A stretch of 64,000 nt of DNA, taken from NCBI RefSeq assembly GCF_030867145.1, contig NC_134414.1, forward strand, positions 76,250,504-76,314,503. Direction: 5' to 3'. The position numbers were made by a program, and so were the translations under genes. The stretch comes from Opisthocomus hoazin (lineage: Eukaryota; Chordata; Aves; Opisthocomiformes; Opisthocomidae). Each line of letters starts with the position of its first letter. Positions within the stretch are counted from its first letter, which is position 1. Under the pieces are notes generated by a model. It searched no databases. It saw only the letters and a list, made by a program, of their open reading frames with translations, and was not told where the DNA came from. Shown in pieces: positions 16,839 to 31,810 of this stretch.

Positions 16839-17041
16839 CTGTGTCTGCTGTGGAGAAGTCAAGGGACTTTTAAAAGCTTTTGCCATGATTCTTTTTATCT
16901 CAACTCCTGTGCTGTTCTTAACACACATTGACTTATCCCACTGAATTGAGTGATCTGGCTCTATTGGATTTAACCACGCCAATTCATCCTCACATATGTG
17001 GAGCGGAGGGAGTGGTCGAATAAACTCTGGTCGAAAGTGAC
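16839..17041 (-). CDS. CNOT11: CNOT11 exon 4
   Basis: This 203-nt exon completes a split Ser codon and encodes [19 protein letters not shown] through [14 protein letters not shown]. It includes the stretch around [11 protein letters not shown] and [19 protein letters not shown], which is highly conserved with human. It links the disordered serine/aspartate-rich middle to the C-terminal domain. The acceptor is TTTTAG (17042-17047) and the donor is CAG/GTAAGT. One carried base plus 203 gives phase 0 for exon 5. Confidence 0.96.
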
Positions 17042-22010
<4,969 letters not shown>

Positions 22011-22175
22011 CTGCTAACGCCAGCTGAAGCCCGCTTATATCCACTGACTGGGCCATGTTCCCCACGTCCATGGAAGCAATCTGCCGAGGAGTCTTCTTGA
22101 ACAGCTCTCTAGGGGGGGCCAACATCAGCTGAGAAAGAAAGAATTTTTCTGGAGGAGTTATGGGAGGCAAGAAGC
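22011..22175 (-). CDS. CNOT11: CNOT11 exon 2
   Basis: This 165-nt exon encodes a split Gly, then [32 protein letters not shown] and [11 protein letters not shown] plus a split codon. It is almost identical to human CNOT11 and belongs to the N-terminal half, which I associate with binding in the CNOT1-CNOT10-CNOT11 module. The acceptor is CTCCACAG (22176-22183) and the donor is GCAG/GTAAAG. Reading through the donor would give GKEDLWL and a stop. Confidence 0.96.
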
Positions 22176-22855
22176 CTGTGGAGACACAACGAAAAAACAA
22201 ACCCTGATTTCTAAGGCGGTGGCATTAATGCTTTCCACGCTCTTCATGCAGAGCAAGCACAAACAAAACGCAAACTACTGGGTTGTTTATGGCAAGATCG
22301 GTGCAACTTCAGCGTCTTTGCGAGTACGTACAAAACTGATATCTAATCAGCTGCTAAGGTGATGGAAAACACAGCGTTATACTAACTGGTACCACGCACC
22401 GCGGCATGCAACACCTGGCGCTAAGTCATAGCGGTTTCTTTACCTGTTTTCTAATGTAGGCAACTAGCGGGCGAGTAAATACGACATGATACTGCAGCAC
22501 ACGTTGTAAGTTCATAGCTTTTCAGAAAGGGATCTACCCATCGCTGTCGGGCTTGCGTTTACCGACGCGGGGGGATAAAAGCGTTTCTGCCTCACGCCTT
22601 TCTTTCCTAGGCCCGGCTCCGCGGCTCCAAAGCTGCCAAAACCCTCCTGGCACCTCCAGGTTTCTGTAACGGCTTTTTCCCAACCTCCCCCCACGTCTCG
22701 GTCCAGCCAAGCGGCCTCCCCCACGCCCAGCCGAGGGACGCTTGCCCCGGAGGAAACCTCCCCCCGCTCCCCCCCACCCGGAGCAGCCCCAAGCCGGCGG
22801 CGGGAGCGCGGGGTTGGGAAGGTGGGCTCCGTTCCCCCCCACCCCGCCCCAGCAC
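22176..22855 (-). other. CNOT11: CNOT11 intron 1
   Basis: This 680-nt intron is GC-rich near exon 1, where the CpG island continues, and AT-rich near exon 2. The donor is CAG/GTGCTG, weaker than GTRAGT, but the protein matches exactly at this point. The exon 1 frame stays open far into the intron, which is an effect of GC content and not a coding signal. Confidence 0.85.
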
Positions 22856-23276
22856 CTGAGAGCGGGGTGCGCTCCGCCTCGTCGCCGCCGCGCTCGGGCG
22901 CGGGGTTGAGGAGGTGGGCGAAGACGGCGGCGAAGGGGTTGGCGGCGAGCGGCTCGGTGCGGTACATCTCCCAGAGGAGGTAGAGGGCGGTGAGGCGCTG
23001 CGCGGGGCTGGGCAGCAGGTCGGGCTGCTGCAGCAGGAGGACGAGGACCGAGCCCAGGCGGAAGTGCTCGGCCTTGCCGAAGTAGTGGTGGAAGGCGCTG
23101 GAGAGGCCCTCGAAGGTGCTGCCGCCCGCCTCCTCCGACACGATGCTCAGCAGGCTCGACAGCTCCTTCGGCGACAGGCTCATCCTGCCGCCCGGCGGCA
23201 CGCCGCCGCCGCCCGCCTCGCCCGCCTCCGCTCCCACCTGAGTGCCGGGCGCCGGGCTCCCCCTGCCCCCGGGCAT
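22856..23276 (-). CDS. CNOT11: CNOT11 exon 1 with start codon
   Basis: This exon encodes 140 residues. I chose the ATG at 23276-23274 (MPGGRG...) because human CNOT11 also begins MPGG. The open frame reaches 16 codons further up, but only to a GTG. A third option is the internal ATG at 23183 ([20 protein letters not shown]), where strong conservation begins. Before it, about 31 residues are a Gly/Ala/Pro-rich, poorly conserved leader, shorter than in human. After it come [38 protein letters not shown] and [15 protein letters not shown], a near-perfect match to human. The total protein would be 479 residues against about 510 in human, the difference being mostly in the leader and the [14 protein letters not shown] segment. 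Confidence 0.94.
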
Positions 23277-23419
23277 CCGCCCGCCGCTCCCCGCCACCCG
23301 AACGCCGCGCTGTCGCGCCGGCACCGCTTTACGGCGCAGGCCGTAAGGCGACGGGCCCGACGCGGGGGGGAGGGCGGCCGTCCCGCCTCGCGCAAGGGGA
23401 TTGGCCCGGGCCGCCCGGC

Positions 23420-23446
23420 GGGGGCGGGGCGGGGCGGGCGCGGGGG
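23420..23446 (+). other. Potential G-quadruplex in CNOT11 promoter
   Basis: Five G-runs (5, 4, 4, 3 and 5 G), separated by one to three bases, lie on the plus strand between the two CCAAT boxes. The spacing fits the usual G-quadruplex rule. The same bases are also overlapping GC boxes, so Sp1 sites are an equally good reading. Confidence 0.6.
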
Positions 23447-23763
23447 ATTGGCTCCCGTGGGGCCGGCAGGGGGAGCCCGGCGGCGCGCGGCCGCGGAGGG
23501 GCCGCCCCGCCCCTCCGCCCCGCCCCTCCGCCCCGTTCCCCGGCCGGGCGGCCTGGTCCCTAAGGGCCGCCCGGACCTCGCCTCCGGTGGCAGCAGGGAG
23601 GGGCGGGAGCGGGAGTCCCGCCGCCGTCCGAGCCGGCGGGGAGCCGCCCGCTTGGCCGGTGGGGCTGCAGGCGGAGCCGCCGGGCGGTGAGCTGCCGCGG
23701 TGCGCGGCTGGAGGCCGGGGGCGGGCCTGGGGCAGCGCTGAGGGCGCGGCCCGTGGTGGTGCT

Positions 23764-23797
23764 GAGGAGGAGGAGGAGGAGGAGGAGGAGGAGGAGG
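23764..23797. repeat. (GAG)11 trinucleotide repeat
   Basis: Eleven perfect GAG units lie in the CpG island about 490 nt upstream of the CNOT11 start codon. Long open frames on both strands here (poly-Glu on plus, poly-Leu or poly-Pro on minus) are by-products of the repeat and of GC content. Confidence 0.9.
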
Positions 23798-23900
23798 GCT
23801 GGGAGGGCCCCGGGAGCAGGCACGGCTCTCGCTCTCCGCTTCATCCAGGGTCTGTGCTCCTCCCGGGTCGCCCGGCCCACAAGACCCGGGTTTCCCGGTT

Positions 23901-25239
23901 GGCCATGCCGGTCTGAGAGGTGGGGTTCGGTTCCTGAAATAATGCGGACCGAAAGCCAGCGCTCCGCGTACAGACCGAGTGATAGGGGTGTTCTTCACAC
24001 CATCGGCGGGGAAGAAACCAAGATCTGAGAGGCGCGAAGGCTTCGCGTACATACACAGATGTTAAAAAATGGTGACTTGGGGAAAAAGCACCCCCAGGGT
24101 CTGCAGCCGTGTGAGGCGTGACCTGAAAGCCTTGTGGGCAGAGCAGCCACCTGCCAGCTGAGGGGAAGACGGCCAGAGGTCCGCTCGCAGGGAGCGCAGC
24201 TGAAATAGTGGAGCAGAAGGAAGAGGACGCCGGTGGGCTTCCTGCCGTGGCCAGCGGGTTCAGGGAAACAAAGGAGTCCCTGGAAGTTTGGGCCAGTTTA
24301 GAGTTTACTAACAACTGCAGCGAGGGCTTTAACTGTAAGGTTTAGGAAGAAGATCAAAGGACTGCAAAATGCTGAGGAAGTCATCTGTGTTGGTGTGCGG
24401 TAGGGCTAGCTGGAGAACCTGGGAAAGCAGGGACAGGAACGAGGGCTTTCCACCCTCACTTGTGGTGCGTAGAGAAAAGAAGTGGAATATCTTCAGTCAA
24501 ATAATGTGAAAGCTCGGTTGTTTAGAGAGGAAGACTGTGGGGGAGAAGAAGGTTCCTCATAACTTATATGGATTTCTGTATAAATAGGTGGAAAGATGAA
24601 CTTTGTCAGCTGACTGGAACGCTCGCTCTATGAGAAGACATTTCACTTTAGAGAGGAGCTGAGGATATACAGAACAGGCCAGCTTCGTCTTCCCCTCTGT
24701 CTTGCTGACCTGGGGAGAAACTGTAGCGCTTTGTTCCTGTCAGAGAAAGAGGTTTGGTTCTGTGGGGTTGAGGAACCATTGCAATAGATTGGGAAGGTGA
24801 GACCATGTCAGTGGTCTGCTGGCTGGAAAAGGCCCAAGTGGCTGTTTCTGGGTCTCTTAAACCTACCAGAGAGACTAGGAGGTACAGCTCCATACAGTGG
24901 GGTAAAAGACTTGAGAGAGTGATAGCTTACTGAAGTGAAACTAAGTTTTCCCGATAGCAGTGACCAGTCTGAACGAAAGAAACTCGTGTGAATAGCTGTG
25001 GCTACAAACGTCCAGAACTACACAACAACATAGGGTGATGCTGATCGAGCTCAGCGTCTTGTCCACAACTGCTGCCGGAAGCGTCTGGTGCACGCTTGGC
25101 TTCTGGCCACCTGCCGTGTAGGTGCTTCCTGAGTCGAAGGTTCAACGCTCGTCATCGTGATTCCCAGCCCCCATGAGATTTTCTTCCGTGAGCTCAACTC
25201 AGGTGCTCTGTGAACCCATTTATGTTTTGGGCGTGCAGT
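23901..25239. other. Intergenic sequence upstream of CNOT11
   Basis: This is unique sequence grading from the CpG island to average composition. I see no gene, no repeat and no convincing exon. A divergent promoter transcript could start here but nothing in the sequence shows it. Confidence 0.6.
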
Positions 25240-26345
25240 GAGTTCTGCAGCTGAAGAACCGTGCTGTGCAAACCGGCACTTCCTTCTCCACTCTGTTCAT
25301 TGCTCGTCATTCTGTGCATCTCTTACCGTGTCTTACCTTGGCTGTTCCTCTCTAAGGTCATGTCTCCTGCCATGGCATCCTCATCCTGCCATCCTTGTTG
25401 CATTTCTTTTACTTTTCTACTTCTGCTGTACCCTTTTTGAGAAGGAGGGACGACACTTGCATCCAGTGTTCGAGCTGTGAGTGTCCCATAGATGTACACA
25501 CCTTTGCAGTATGAGTCCTGTTTCTCATTTCCTTTTTCGTGTTGTTTGCTTTTTTGAGCCGTGAACCTGGCACTATAGAATTGTCCTTGATGACTTCCTC
25601 AGCAGGAACAGATAGGTAGCACCCACCACTACAGAAGGGAAGGATTCCTTCCCTTTCCCCCCCACCCTCGTTGCACCATTTTACTTTGCATTTATCAAAT
25701 ATTGGCTTTCACTGCCATTTAATTCAGTCATTTAATACTATGAAAATCTCCTGCAGCACCTTCCTGCTGGGTTTTTTTTGCTCACAGGAAGCTTAGCATG
25801 TACCCGGGAAGACTGCATCATCCATCCCTTTACACACACACGGGGGGGTTACCCCTCAGTCTCGCCTTAGTGCACACAAGTTCCCGTCATTGCTGTTTTG
25901 CAATTGTTTGCAAATTGTTGCATGCAATTTTCTCAGTACAGAAATCGGACTTGATGGTTTATAGTTTGTTGGATTATCTCCACGGCCTGTTTAAAGATCG
26001 ATATCAGACTTGCCACCCTTATTTCTTCGATACTGGGACCATTTTGATGAGCAGGTTGCACATCGCAATTCATAGTTTAGTATCTTCATCCTTCAGCTGA
26101 TAAAAATCTCTTGGGTGAATCCCATCTGATCCTGGTGATGAATAGTGACTCATTTTGTGCATTTCATTTCCCATCTCTTACTAATGCTTCACTGTGAGAC
26201 AGTTCTCTTCATTTGTACCCCATCCGTAAAGGTTCTTGTCTGGGAACGTCTCCAAGATCCCATGTGGAGGTGCAAAGAATTAATTTAGCTTTTTCTCCTA
26301 TAGCCTCCTTCCGTGACGCTTTTGTACGTCGCGCTCACCGGTTGA
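25240..26345 (-). mobile_element. Ancient CR1-type LINE relic
   Basis: This is a heavily decayed LINE read on the minus strand. The reverse complement of 26113-26148 reads SPGSDGIHPR, the conserved SPGPDGIHPR motif at the start of CR1-group reverse transcriptases. Other segments follow the same order as old CR1 copies I remember from turtles and crocodiles: TTCTTCGATACTGGGACC, the TTTCACTGCCATTTAATTC block (about 25698-25720) and the GTACCCTTTTTGAGAAGG block (about 25428-25445). No frame stays open. The outer limits are approximate and parts in between are diverged beyond recognition. It predates the other CR1 copies here by far. Confidence 0.7.
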
Positions 26346-29300
26346 CCTCAGACTAACCAGCACATTTTCTGGTGTGCTGGCAAAAGTTATATGTGTTTAT
26401 TTTTGGGATGAAGCTTATGGTTGGAAATTATCACGCCTAAATTTGTGCCTGAAATTGAGGGACGGTTTGCTGAGTGCTAATCCACAGTCAAATAGACCTG
26501 TGGTGCTTCTGTCCACGTGGTCTTTTTTCGTACTGCCTGCTCCTAATGACAAGCTCTGCTGAAGACAGCAGGGCAAAAAGAAGAAACATGGTTAGAGAGA
26601 GAAAGCTGCCTCTTCTTTTCCTATAAATTTCAGAAATGTAAGCCACTCTTGGATAATGTACTTACTGGAATAATGGATGTAGAATTGCAGAAATGGACTT
26701 CAGACGAATAAAAAGTTTCCCCAATGACTGAGATGATAGCAAAAAAATTGTGTGACTCATATGTGGCTAATGCCGCCCTCTGAAATTATTCTATCCAAAT
26801 TGAAAGGTTTCAGGTTAAAGCAGGAAAGCTAACGGTTTAGAAGATGGAGTACTTTATAGGAAGTGGGACGGGCACAAGGATCAGTTGACAAAGGGAACTC
26901 TGAAGTCACGATGATTTTAAAACAGATTGACGTTTCAGGGTGGGAAAAAACTTAATCTAAGAAAAAGAGGGGGATAAAATACTCCTGGGGCAGGAAGTGT
27001 AGTAAATGCGCTGAAAAAGAGGGTTTCTGTAACTGCACCGGGTGCTATGTTTTGTGGGCGTGTGAGCGTGTTGGGTATTCTTGGGCTCAAAACTTGTGTA
27101 ATGAAGAAACTATATTAGTGCAGGCTCAACTACACAAGTTCTCAGCCAGATTTGATTTCTGAAATGGGTCATGTTACACTCGAGGAGGAAGGTTGGGGCC
27201 CCAGCTACCTCAGTGGGTCTGGGGGGCTCGGGTTCCGCAGGAGATACATCACTGCAGCACAGTCTCGCAGTGTAAAGGGAAGGGTTCAGTTTTCTGCCTT
27301 TGCAGAACAGCTCCTCTGGGAGCAGGCTGAGCATATTCCGTTTCTTTTAGATGGCTTACAGAGTAGCTATTAAATGGTCAATAAAAGCATAAAATATACC
27401 CGTCATTCTTTATGTTTGGGTTTGAGTAAGAACCTCAGTAAAAATCAGGCTTTGAGTTCCTAAAGAGGGGTAAAGGGGTTGAGGCTATGCTTAAATTACT
27501 GGCTCTCATTCTTCTTGTCTGACTCTGTCCTGTTGGCTCATAAATGCTAATTTAGATTCCAGACTGAAAGTTGCACAGACAATCTAGCTCGGCAGGTGAC
27601 CTTTGCAAATACAAATAAACCTTTTCAAATGATTTGACCGTTATTATGCAGTTGTTTTAGTATTTGAATGAACACCAGCCTTTGAGAAATTGTTACTGGG
27701 AAATCAGATCCACGACCAAAGGAGCACATTCAGTTTGATTTGATTTCCTGAGCTAAAGGAAAGGCCATGTAATTTAACTGTAAAAGCTGGTTTTCTTTCT
27801 TTCTTTGTTAAAATTGATTATGTTATTGTTTGCTGTTGTATTTTAGATGAAAGCCAAGGAACACGAACTGCATGGTTGGGCACTAGGAAAAATCTGCTAA
27901 TGAAGGAGCAATAGACAAAGACAGCATTTGGAAGGAGAAGGAAGAAGTGGCAATGAAGATGTATTAAATTGACTTGCTCTGCAGCAAGTGTTTGAGTTTC
28001 TTCTAGCAGAGAGGCTGAATACTCGGGAAACAACTCCCACCAGCATATCTGTTATCCCACGTTTCATTTGGGAAGGATGCAGTGGGAAGGAATTAAATCA
28101 CACCTTAAAGTCAAAGGGGAAATTAAAGCACTTCCAGATTGTTCTGTTTATTCTCATGAGACTTCTCTCTTGTACACAAATTCCTTTGCATAATAATTTA
28201 AGCGACCCATCCCATCTACAGTGTATTTTAAATAGGAGCATACCAGAAAGAGGAAGGAGTGTGCATCTCTTCATGTGTGTCTTTCTAGCGACCATTGCAT
28301 GTTTTTCTTCCTAGTTCATCTCTTCAACTCAAAACACAAGATGGGGCCACCAGTGCAGAAACAGATTTTGTTATTCCTGGAGTAATCAACAGTATTGGCA
28401 CGCTAACAATGCCTAAAAGCCTTCCTGAGTAACTGGAGGAGAACGCATCTTCCCTGGGTAGTCAGACCTCAAAGATGCCAAGGGTTCTTGGATACATCTT
28501 GAAGAGCACTTAAGAAACACCAAAAATATCATAGCATGAATGGCTTCATAAGTGCTGAGCACTAGGTGGCTTAGAAATAAACATGTTTGTTGCTGAATTC
28601 TCTAACTACTGTGAATTTTAGTGATACCTCTGCATTTTAAGCCAGTTTTCAAATGGCGGATGCTCACACATGTAAATTAACGTTAGTCCGCTCACTTGGT
28701 TTCTTGAGTGTTAGACACTTCCAGAAGAGATGACGTTTTGGCCCTGATTAAAATAAATGGTGAAACTCCAGCAGGGTCATATTGGCACATAAAAGCAGTA
28801 TACAGTATGGCTATTTGCATATGTATCTTTGCGCAGATCCTACTTCTGACTAGGAAACCCTTCCCTGATAACTCGGAAATATTTTGTCCTAAAAAAAATG
28901 ATTTGAAGCAAAATGATATTTTCATTTGTCCTTTTTTCTTACTTTTTAATCAGACTGGGATTTTTTTTAATCCATCTGTTATTCTAGAATAGCTGAGCAC
29001 GTGTTTTGTGTGAAAACATTCAGTATATGCATTGCTCGGGAACTCTTCACTGTGAACTTCAATTTGAGCACTCAGCATCTATAATTTGAGCTATGCAATT
29101 GCACATCTGGCTCAAATGGCACTATTTCCGTTCCCTGGCTTGATGACTTGGTTTATGCTTCATGTTTCTGTTTTCATCCAAAATCAATTTCAGTTGAATC
29201 TTTAACCTATGCAGATAAAATCGCAGGAGGAAGGACTTTATGCTTAAGCTACAGATTTGCAATCCACCTTCTGAAAGAGCATTCAATAATTCAGAGCTGG

Positions 29301-30997
29301 TTAGAGAGCTCTTGTCCAGGAAATGGGAGATTCAGGTTCTCTTTCTGCCCATAGGGTTTTAAACTCCAGCCCAGGCTACGGCTTTTAGGAGGAGAGGGGA
29401 GTGTTCGTCTCCTCTGGCCACAGTTACTTTGTTTACAAGGATTAAAGATTCACTGCAAGGGAAAGAAAGCAAAAGCAGGGTCTGATGGTTTTAGTAGTGA
29501 GATGCAAGATGGTGGTCTGCGATCTAGTCCTGCTCCGGCAACAAGGCAAGCACGTGCTCAGTGACCGTCAGGTACAGAAGCATAAAAACGCGTGTGTGTA
29601 GGGACTGGAAATCTGTTGTCCCTCTTGCCCACTTAAACCCCAGCCGCTGGGAGGGTCACTTCTTCGTATTTTTTCCCTTTAGAAAGCAAATTTCAGAAAT
29701 TTAGTAAAGAAGCTCTGTTTCATTCATGTATATATAATTGTGTATGCACATACTTATTAATGTATAAACACATACTCATTTAAGTCTTAAACCAAAAGTT
29801 TCTCATTAGAAGTCTGTTTCAGATGGGGAAGAAGTAGGTTAGAGTATCTGATGACATGACACTTTTCAACATGACATTTGACCAGAAAGATGCTTGGAAA
29901 AGCTAATTTTTAAACATGCTTTTAGGACCTAATGCAAACCTTTTGAGCAAGCAGGCAAAATGTCAGTAGTATTTTTAGGGGCACCACTGAGCATTGTGGT
30001 ATAGTGATATATATGTAGACCAGGCGAAGAGAGAACCTCCAACTGCAAAGACCCATTTATAAAAGTATCTTTAAATATACCTCATGAATTTGTTTTCCTG
30101 CAGCAGTGATGCAGCTCCACTCATTTGTCTACATCCTGAGTTCTGCGTCATTCGTTTTCTCATGTTCCCATATGTTTCAAACACCCAGTGAGTTCTTTGC
30201 AGAGTTTTCTTTCCAAGTGCCTACAAAGTTTCTCTTGTGCCTGAGTCTTTACTGTCTTCTAAGTGCGCTGCACGTCCTCAAAGTGTCTTGTTATTCATCC
30301 CGTCTCCTGTTTTATGCTGAAAGCTTTTAAATACATTTTAATGATGCATAACAGCAGTATAATGAGCCTAATAGCATGCTATTGATTTTCATTTGAAACA
30401 CGGACATTTGAACATTTCAGTAGCCTTTTAACAGTGTGTATATTTAATGTGATTCAAAGCCAAGACAAATGCAACACAGTATCTGTCTACTAAAAAACCT
30501 CCACAATCTCCCGCCTCACCCACAATCTGTTTGTTGCAATCAGCCACATCTTCAGTGTCTTAAAACAAGCAAGCCGTAATCCTTGGTACAAGGAAATAAA
30601 AGGGAAAAAAACCCACAAAATTGCTGTATCCAGACACAGCTTTGCTTATCTGCTCTGGTCATGATGAGGATATTAATGATCCAGATCCAGTCAGTGCCAT
30701 CAGAGAATGCAGCGCCTTAACTCCACAGCGAAATAAACTGCCCAAGGATGCCCTCTAGGTGGGAGATACCCGAGTTATGGGACACCCTCACTCAGGCTGA
30801 GTGGTTTAAGCAACAAAAAAAGAAAAATGAAACCAGCAAACATATACATTGACATGAGATAACTGTTCCCTTTTGATGAATAACTCAGTAGTTACACCTT
30901 ATGGAGAGTTTTGTTTTCAGGAGAAGTTTTTGCACAGCCATACAGTGCCCTGACCAGCCTGCATGTGTGGCTACTTGTTCATAAAACTAACAGCAGC
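26346..30997. other. Intergenic, no recognised feature
   Basis: This is 4.6 kb of average to AT-rich unique sequence between CNOT11 and TBC1D8. There are only short chance ORFs, no tRNA, no CpG island and no clear repeat. It may hold regulatory elements that cannot be identified from one genome. Confidence 0.6.
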
Positions 30998-31810
30998 ATT
31001 GGACAAGCGTGAGGAGTGGGCCTGTGTGAACCTCATGAGGTTCAACAAGGCCAAGTGCAAGGTCCTGCATCTGGGTCAGGGTAACCCCCGCTATCAATAC
31101 AGGCTGGGGGATGAAGGGATTGAGAGCAGCCCTGCCGAGAAGGACTTCGGGGTCCTGGTGGATGAAAAGCTGGACATGAGCCACCAGTGTGCACTCACAG
31201 CCCAGAAGGCCAACCGTATCCTGGGCTGCATCAAGAGCAGCGTGGCCAGCAGGGCGAGGGAGGGGATTCTGCCCCTCTGCTCTGCTCTGCTCTGCTCTGG
31301 TGAGACCCCACCTGGAGTGCTGCATCCAGCTCTGGAGCTGTCAGCACAAAAAGGACATGGACCTGTTGGAGCAGGTCCAGATGAGGCCACAAAAATGATC
31401 TGAAGTCTGGAGCACCTCTCCTATGAGGACAGGCTGAGAGAGTTGGAGCTGTTCAGCCTGGAGAAGAAAAGGCTCCAGGGCGACCTTAGAGCAGCCTTCC
31501 AGTACCTGAAGGGGCCTACAGGAAAGATGGGGGCGTGTTGTGACAGGACAAGGAGCAATGGTGTTAAACAAAGGGAGGGTAGATTTAGCCTGGATAGAAG
31601 GAAGAAATTTTTTACAGTAAGGGTGGTGAAGCACTGTAACAGGTTGCCCAGAGAGGTGGTGGAGGCCTCATCCCTGGAAACATTCAAGGTCAGGCTGAAC
31701 GGCGCTCTGAGCATCTGGTCAAGTTGAAGATGTCCCTGCCCACTGCAGGGGGGTTGGGCTAGATGACCGCTAAAGGTCCCTTTCAACCCAAAGCATTCTA
31801 TGATGCTATG
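30998..31810 (+). mobile_element. CR1 LINE, 5'-truncated
   Basis: This is the C-terminal RT region and 3' tail of a CR1 element. It carries the landmarks [34 protein letters not shown] and [19 protein letters not shown]. The end, GGGCTAGATGACCGCTAAAGG and then TTCTATGATGCTATG, is the usual CR1 terminus. The frame is broken around 31275-31400. It is close to the copy at 56321-57235, with long identical stretches, and the two look like the same subfamily. A CTCTG pentanucleotide is expanded inside it. Confidence 0.93.
31275..31299. repeat. (CTCTG)5 pentanucleotide repeat inside CR1
   Basis: Five perfect CTCTG units lie here. The related CR1 at 56.7 kb has three at the equivalent place, so the repeat grew by two units (10 nt). 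That alone shifts the CR1 reading frame. Confidence 0.9.

Larger units (their letters stand above)
22600..23900 (-). promoter_or_regulatory. CNOT11: CNOT11 CpG-island promoter
   Basis: This region of very high GC and CpG density covers CNOT11 exon 1 and its upstream side. Two inverted CCAAT boxes read ATTGG on the plus strand (23400-23404 and 23447-23451), so they are CCAAT on the CNOT11 strand, 124-175 nt above the chosen ATG. They suit NF-Y binding. GC boxes of the Sp1 type lie between them (23420-23440). I see no TATA box. This is a typical housekeeping-gene promoter. The transcription start is probably between 23280 and 23400, but that is inferred. Confidence 0.75.

Noticed and set aside
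22914-24052. Very long open frames on both strands in the CNOT11 CpG island (258 and 290 codons)
   Set aside because: Stop codons are rare in GC-rich DNA. The frames overlap real exon 1 or the GAG repeat, have skewed Arg/Gly/Ala/Pro composition, and match nothing I know.
29500-29580. Weak resemblance to a MIR core (TAGTCCTGCTC and a later TGCTCAGTGACC)
   Set aside because: Only two short words agree and the spacing is wrong, which is too little to call.
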